Assembly (NCBI RefSeq): GCF_000296815.2
Contig: NZ_CAIT01000008.1
Span: forward strand, 1 to 64,000
DNA length: 64,000 nucleotides
Direction: 5' to 3'
From: Fibrisoma limi BUZ 3
GTDB taxonomy: Bacteria > Bacteroidota > Bacteroidia > Cytophagales > Spirosomataceae
In this document: positions 59,311 through 64,000 of the stretch, piece by piece
Layout of the letters: every line of letters starts with the position of its first letter
Position numbering within the stretch: position 1 is the stretch's first letter
Position numbers and translations under genes: made by a program
The notes under the pieces: model-generated
Databases searched by the model: none
What the model was told of the DNA's origin: nothing
Seen by the model: the letters and a program-made list of their open reading frames with translations, nothing else

Positions 59311-60852
59311 TCAGGGTTGGGTAAACCACAGCGGTTTGGTATGGAAATCAAGCTCCAGACCGCCAATTTTGGCCAACGCATCGGCGTTCCATACGTACTC
59401 AGAGTTGTAACGTGGACGCAGGCGCTGCACGGGTTTGCCGTTGTTATTCTGGTAATACGTCGTTGGCAGGGTTAGGCTGGTAAATACGTTGGCATCGTAG
59501 TTATAGCGACGCAGATCGGTCCACTGCTCCAGAAAACCCCATCCCCACTGCGCAATATATTTCTGAAGCATAATCTGACTGAGTGTCAGATTGGCTGCCG
59601 ACGCCGGCACAATGGCCGGATTGCTCAGATAAGCCGTCCGGTCGGCCGCTGGCACGTTCACGTACGGAGCCGTCAGGTGAGCTTCGATGCCTTTCCGATA
59701 CGCGGCCAGGGCCGTCGCCTTATCGCCTTTGATGAACGCGGCTTCGGCTTTGATGAACTGCAATTGCGCATAGGTCATCAACGGGAATGGCCCCTTGTCG
59801 GTAAAGATGTATCGTCCCGTCGTCCCGGCCGGGGGGTTGATACCTAACTGCGTACCCCACGGACTAACCACCCGACCGTTCAGCGGAACGCTGGCGGCCG
59901 TTGACTGCCCCTGACCGAGCGTAATGCCCCGGTACTGTCCGTCGCCACTGGCTGCCAGCATCACCGGCAAACGCGGATCTTTCACACCGTTGAATACCGT
60001 ACCATCGAGCAGGCGGAGCGTGAATGCCGACTGGCCGTATACCTGTAGGTTCTGGCGTAGCGGGCCGAAGAAACTGCCATCGGCTGTGCTCAGGCCATTG
60101 AACGTAAATTGCGCGTCGTCGGCATTGCTTGTCAATGCACTGTCCACATAAGCAATGACCTGATCGGGTTTGTACAGGCTTTTCTTATTCGACAGGTGGT
60201 GCGCGTTGATAGCCAGCAGGCCATACGCAAACTTTTTCCACTTCGTCCGGTCGCCCTTATAGATCACATCGCCCCGACTGAGCGACGCCTGCGATACGGC
60301 CCCATCGGCCCGGTTCAGGTTCTTGATAGCCTCGTTGGTCAGCTCAACCACTTTGGCGTACACGGCCTCCTGCGTATCGTAATTAAACGTGTTTTTGGTG
60401 GGATCGAGATCATACGCTTCTGACAGGATAATTTCGCCGTGCAAGTCGGTCAGCATCTGCCAGCCCCAGGCCTGCATCACCAGTCCCACGCCGAGGTAGT
60501 CCCATTTCTGGTTGGTGCGGGCATCGTCCATTAGGTTGAGCAAGTTTCGGCCACCTTTCCAGTATACGCTCCGCCACATTTCCCCACCAGCATCTGATGA
60601 TGGTACGTAGCCCTGTAGGTCCCACGATACTCCAGAAAGGTAATTATGCCAGTTCTGATTGTATGAACCGATGTAGCGGGCGTCGAATTGAATACCCAGC
60701 GTGTACTGATTCTGAATGGGAGCCAGTAGCAGCGCAGCCTCAACCCGGTCCGGGTTGTTTGGGTTATTGTTGATGTCCAGATACTCGTTGCAACTGCTCA
60801 GCGTCAGGGCTAGTCCGGTCAGCAACAAGCCGGTTAATTTCTTATAATTCAT
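59311..60852 (-). CDS. susD: SusD/RagB family nutrient-binding lipoprotein
   Basis: A 513-residue outer-membrane lipoprotein (LTLSSC, Cys21) with SusD-like TPR-type helical structure; NEYLDINNNPNNPDRVEAALLL near the start, then repeated Trp/Tyr-rich segments such as NLMDDARTNQKWDYLGVGLV. It partners the SusC channel next to it, with a 79-base gap. The pair binds and imports a glycan, peptide or other nutrient; substrate is not deducible. No GH or PUL enzymes are next to it except the distant GH13 at the other end. Confidence 0.93.
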   Translation of the reverse strand: MNYKKLTGLLLTGLALTLSSCNEYLDINNNPNNPDRVEAALLLAPIQNQYTLGIQFDARYIGSYNQNWHNYLSGVSWDLQGYVPSSDAGGEMWRSVYWKGGRNLLNLMDDARTNQKWDYLGVGLVMQAWGWQMLTDLHGEIILSEAYDLDPTKNTFNYDTQEAVYAKVVELTNEAIKNLNRADGAVSQASLSRGDVIYKGDRTKWKKFAYGLLAINAHHLSNKKSLYKPDQVIAYVDSALTSNADDAQFTFNGLSTADGSFFGPLRQNLQVYGQSAFTLRLLDGTVFNGVKDPRLPVMLAASGDGQYRGITLGQGQSTAASVPLNGRVVSPWGTQLGINPPAGTTGRYIFTDKGPFPLMTYAQLQFIKAEAAFIKGDKATALAAYRKGIEAHLTAPYVNVPAADRTAYLSNPAIVPASAANLTLSQIMLQKYIAQWGWGFLEQWTDLRRYNYDANVFTSLTLPTTYYQNNNGKPVQRLRPRYNSEYVWNADALAKIGGLELDFHTKPLWFTQP

Positions 60853-60931
60853 GATGTTTGTTTTGTGGTTAGTGGTTTGTCGTTACTAGATGCCAGACAG
60901 CTTCAACGACAAACCACAATTACAACCTCAG

Positions 60932-63900
60932 TTAAAAGCCTACGTTAATGCCTACGTTGTACACTCGCGGCAGGGGCAGATTACCAAAATCGATGCCATA
61001 GCCGCCCGAACCACCCGTAGCCGTGTTGACACCATTAACACCCGGATCACCACCCGTGTAATTGGTCAGCAACAGCAGATCCGTTCCCGTAAAGAACACC
61101 CCTACTGATTTAAACACCCGCGACCGGGTCAGTAGTGAGCCTGGCAGATTATACCGCAGGGTAACTTCCTTTAACCGCAGCCAGTTGACATCACGCTCGA
61201 TGAAGTTTTCATCCGCCAGCGCCGAGTAGTATGCATTGTTGTAGTACGGTACAACCTGGATGGTGTTGCGGGTCGGGTTATCGGTATTTTCCAGACCGTC
61301 TTTCAGCACACCCGTAAAGATGCGGGGCGTCTCGCGGTCTAGGGTTTTCATGCTCAGCCCCTGCCGGTACAGAAACGACTCCGTAGCGTTGTAAACATCA
61401 CCTCCTTTCCGGATGTCGAGCAGGAAGTTCAGCGAAAAGTTCTTGTACGAAAAGCTGTTGAGGAAGCCCATCACAAAGTCAGGGTTCCGGTCGGCCACTA
61501 CGTTCCAGGCAGTTTCGGTAAACGGCAGACCCGTGATGGGGCTAATCAGGATGTCACCTTTAGCGTTACGAACGTAGCTGTTGCCGGTCAGCGTCGTGAG
61601 CGGTCCGCCCAGACGTGATCCGTTGCGGACGTTACCATATAGCCACGTATCCGAGCTGTAGAATTCTGGCAATCCTGGTGCCAGCTCCACTAACTGGCTG
61701 TTGGTTTTAGTGAAATTGACAGTCGAGTTCCACGTAAAGTTTGCCGTACGAATGGGTTCGCCGGTCAGCGAGATTTCTACCCCATTGTTCCAGAGTTTAC
61801 CACCGTTGATGGTTTTCAGGATAAACCCGGTCCCGTAGCTGATGCGCAGGTCGCGGATGATCTGCGACGTACTGGTTGTCTTGTAATAAGCCGCATCGAT
61901 ACCCAGCCGGCCGTTGAAGAATTTCAACTCGGTCCCAATTTCAAACGAGTTAACTTTCTCAGGTTTCAGGAATGGGTTCGGGGCTGTGAAGCCATAGGCA
62001 AAGCCACCGCCCGTTGTGGTCTGGCTTTCGTAAGCCTGCGAGGTCGAATACTCCGGCGCTTCCTTACCCACCTGTGCCAGCGATACCCGGAACTTACCGT
62101 ACGACAATGCGTTGCGGAATGCCCCCTGAGGCACCAGGTCGGTGAAGACAAAGCCCAGTGATGCCGACGGGTAGAAGAACGAGCGGTTGGCCGGCGGGAA
62201 AGTCGATGACCAGTCGTTGCGTCCCGTTACGGTCAGGAACAGCAGGTTGTCGTACCCGAAGGTTGCATCGCCAAAAACCCCGATGAGCCGCCGTTGCCGC
62301 AGCGTTGTAAGCGATTTCTGCGTGAGCGGGTCCGTATTGTTGATCGATGTGAAGTTTGGATCAAGGAATTTTTCGCCCCGGGTTGCCAGCACCTCGTACC
62401 GATAATCATAGATGGCCTGCCCAACGCGCACCGACGTACTGAATTTACCAAAGTCGCGCTTGGCCGTGGCGAAATACTGAGCCGTCAAGGTCCGGTTGTT
62501 GTCCGATGCCTGGTCGAGCGCCCCACCGATAACGCCCCCCGCCCGGTTCGATTCGGGGTGGTACTTAATCAGGTACTGGGTCGAGAACACATCCAGCCCA
62601 ACACGGGCCGTCAAGGTCAGCCAGTCGGTCGCGGCATAATTGGCCCCGATGTTCGTCACGGCGCGGTTGCCCCGGTCGCGCAGCAGATTCTTATTTACAT
62701 CGAAGTATGGGTTCTCAATTTCTGAATTGGCTGTCGTTACGCGTCGGCGCGACCCGTCGGGGTTCAGGTAATTGCTCATATCATCATTCGCCGGCCAGAC
62801 CAGCATACCCAGCAGGAAGCTGTTTGTCCCCTTGGATACCTTCCGGTTGTCGGTGTTGATGTACTGAATTGTTGATTCCAGCGACAGTTTATCGGTGATT
62901 TTCGCCGTTCCGCCCAGACTGATGTTCAGACGCTTGTAGTTGGTTGTCGGAATTACCCCCTGGGAGTTGGTGTAGCCGGCCGACAACCGGTACGTGTAGC
63001 GGTCGGTCCCCCCGTCGAACGATACGTTATGCCGCTGCCCGAAGCCAGTTTGCAGAAAGTTCTCAGCGTTGTTGTAGAATTGCACACCTTCAGGGTAACG
63101 CGGTCCGAAGGCATTATAACTAGTTGTCTGCGAAACCCCGTTGTTGCCCTGACCGTACACGCGCTGCGTTTCGGGCAACGATCCCGGCTCCTGCCAGGTG
63201 AAGCTGTTCTGGTAACTGATGCGACCCTGTCCGGCGCGCCCCTTCTTAGTTGTGATAACGATGGCTCCATTGGCCGCTTCCACGCCGTAGAGCGCAGCCG
63301 CTTCGGGGCCTTTCAGAATCGTAATGGTTTCAATGTCATTTGGGTTAATGTCCTGCGCCCGGTTGCTGAAATCGACGGTCCGGTTCTCGGTCGATTGCCC
63401 CGATGTACGCGATGATACAAAGCTGTTGCTGGCAATCGTATTGTTGCTGATCGGCATCCCGTCAATCACGTAGAGGGGCTGGTTGTTGCCGCTCAGCGAG
63501 TTAATCCCACGTATAATAACCGATGACGATGACCCCGGCATCCCACTCGATGCACCTACCTGTACCCCAGCTACACGGCCCTGAATGGCATTCAGGAAGT
63601 TGTCGCGCTGCGAATTAGCCAGATCCTGGCCGGCTACTTCCGTAACTGCGTAACCAAGCTGCCGTTTTTCGCGCTTGATCCCGAGCGCCGTCACAACGAC
63701 CTCGTTCAGGGCGTTGGTTTCCTGTTTCAACAACACGTTTACGACGTCGCTGTTGCCAATTACGACGTCCTTGCTAGTGTTGCCAATGAAGCTAAACCGG
63801 AGCGTCTGACCGCTTTGGGCCTGGATGCGGAAGTTACCATTTGCATCAGTGGTTGTCCCCCGCGAGGTGCCGCGCACCACGACACTGGCTCCCGGAATGG

Positions 63901-64000
63901 GCGCACCATCATCGGCCGACGTAACCTTACCCGAAATAGTACGATCCTGGGCCAAAGCAGCAACGCCGGCCATCGTACTGATGAGCAGGAATAGGAATAA
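60932..64000 (-). CDS. susC: SusC/RagA TonB-linked outer-membrane receptor (5'-partial)
   Basis: At least 1013 residues, with the start beyond the right edge of the window; codons for a signal peptide (LFLFLLISTMAGVAALAQ) can be read in the final bases. Order: CarboxypepD_reg-like domain (ISGKVTSADDGAPIPGASVV), TonB-dependent plug (NEVVVTALGIKREKRQLGYA), then a 22-strand barrel ending RVYNVGINVGF. It imports a nutrient delivered by the adjacent SusD. No STN domain is visible, so ordinary non-anti-sigma-linked uptake is likely. Confidence 0.95.
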   Translation of the reverse strand, partial: LFLFLLISTMAGVAALAQDRTISGKVTSADDGAPIPGASVVVRGTSRGTTTDANGNFRIQAQSGQTLRFSFIGNTSKDVVIGNSDVVNVLLKQETNALNEVVVTALGIKREKRQLGYAVTEVAGQDLANSQRDNFLNAIQGRVAGVQVGASSGMPGSSSSVIIRGINSLSGNNQPLYVIDGMPISNNTIASNSFVSSRTSGQSTENRTVDFSNRAQDINPNDIETITILKGPEAAALYGVEAANGAIVITTKKGRAGQGRISYQNSFTWQEPGSLPETQRVYGQGNNGVSQTTSYNAFGPRYPEGVQFYNNAENFLQTGFGQRHNVSFDGGTDRYTYRLSAGYTNSQGVIPTTNYKRLNISLGGTAKITDKLSLESTIQYINTDNRKVSKGTNSFLLGMLVWPANDDMSNYLNPDGSRRRVTTANSEIENPYFDVNKNLLRDRGNRAVTNIGANYAATDWLTLTARVGLDVFSTQYLIKYHPESNRAGGVIGGALDQASDNNRTLTAQYFATAKRDFGKFSTSVRVGQAIYDYRYEVLATRGEKFLDPNFTSINNTDPLTQKSLTTLRQRRLIGVFGDATFGYDNLLFLTVTGRNDWSSTFPPANRSFFYPSASLGFVFTDLVPQGAFRNALSYGKFRVSLAQVGKEAPEYSTSQAYESQTTTGGGFAYGFTAPNPFLKPEKVNSFEIGTELKFFNGRLGIDAAYYKTTSTSQIIRDLRISYGTGFILKTINGGKLWNNGVEISLTGEPIRTANFTWNSTVNFTKTNSQLVELAPGLPEFYSSDTWLYGNVRNGSRLGGPLTTLTGNSYVRNAKGDILISPITGLPFTETAWNVVADRNPDFVMGFLNSFSYKNFSLNFLLDIRKGGDVYNATESFLYRQGLSMKTLDRETPRIFTGVLKDGLENTDNPTRNTIQVVPYYNNAYYSALADENFIERDVNWLRLKEVTLRYNLPGSLLTRSRVFKSVGVFFTGTDLLLLTNYTGGDPGVNGVNTATGGSGGYGIDFGNLPLPRVYNVGINVGF

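Noticed and set aside
1-64000. tRNA and rRNA genes
   Set aside because: Reading all gaps by eye gave no T-arm/anticodon pattern or rRNA sequence; a covariance-model scan would be needed to be sure.

Overview
The window looks like chromosomal DNA from a Bacteroidota bacterium of the order Cytophagales, probably in or near Spirosomaceae (Spirosoma-like). The evidence is a SusC/SusD pair, Bacteroidetes-type promoters (TAnnTTTG), DUF4397, DUF1269 and EcsC proteins, many secreted serine hydrolases, fairly high GC, and low-complexity intergenic inverted repeats. No rRNA, tRNA, CRISPR array or complete prophage was seen. Genus assignment is inference.

Layout. 1-8.2 kb: GH13 alpha-glucosidase (-), a large secreted M16 peptidase, a secreted LRR protein, an EamA exporter and a PfpI-like protein. 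8.2-13.3 kb: a membrane-anchored beta-lactamase-fold hydrolase, then a minus-strand sugar-acid module (IlvD/Edd dehydratase and SDR oxidoreductase) split by a shrunken REP-associated transposase element whose end palindrome now forms the SDR N-terminus, then a short DUF1059 gene. 13.5-18.4 kb: a lytic transglycosylase, an Mla-type lipid transport operon (permease, ATPase, MlaD) and an O-methyltransferase. 18.4-24.5 kb: CsaA, alpha/beta hydrolase, serine hydrolase, Tat-exported amine oxidase, a 41-aa membrane protein, SlyD-like FKBP and fasciclin. 24.5-32 kb: gene remnants, two convergent L,D-transpeptidases, EcsC, a hydrolase-TPR-CBM48 fusion, DUF1269, a beta-barrel and a PEGA lipoprotein. 32-44.4 kb: EamA, SnoaL/DUF4440-like protein, the Bacteroidetes secreted protein often labelled asparagine synthetase B, an HNH endonuclease, M20 amidohydrolase, aspS, an SGNH esterase-DUF11 protein and MoeB-rhodanese.

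The most striking gene is at 44.5-47.6 kb: a 1023-residue protein with 11 nearly identical 22-residue LRRs, a Roc GTPase domain, a COR region and a C-terminal TIR domain. This is a bacterial Roco protein (relative of LRRK2) in which a TIR effector takes the place of the kinase. It looks AT-richer than its neighbours. Its start codon and a TATATTTG promoter lie in a perfect 12-bp inverted repeat, and its LRR DNA is a 66-bp tandem array. It is the best candidate for an undescribed immune or abortive-infection system.

47.6-64 kb: panD, a flippase-like membrane protein and rfaE2, then DUF2147, an orphan ECF sigma factor, a MazG-like hydrolase, a second M16 peptidase divergent from a heptosyltransferase, a flavin monooxygenase, a coupled glycosyltransferase/epimerase pair, an Omp85-like barrel with a probable homopolymer slip at its start, and a SusC-SusD-DUF4397 operon whose SusC gene runs off the window end. 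Cell-envelope work (lipid transport, heptose/LPS, murein cross-linking, secreted hydrolases) is the dominant theme.
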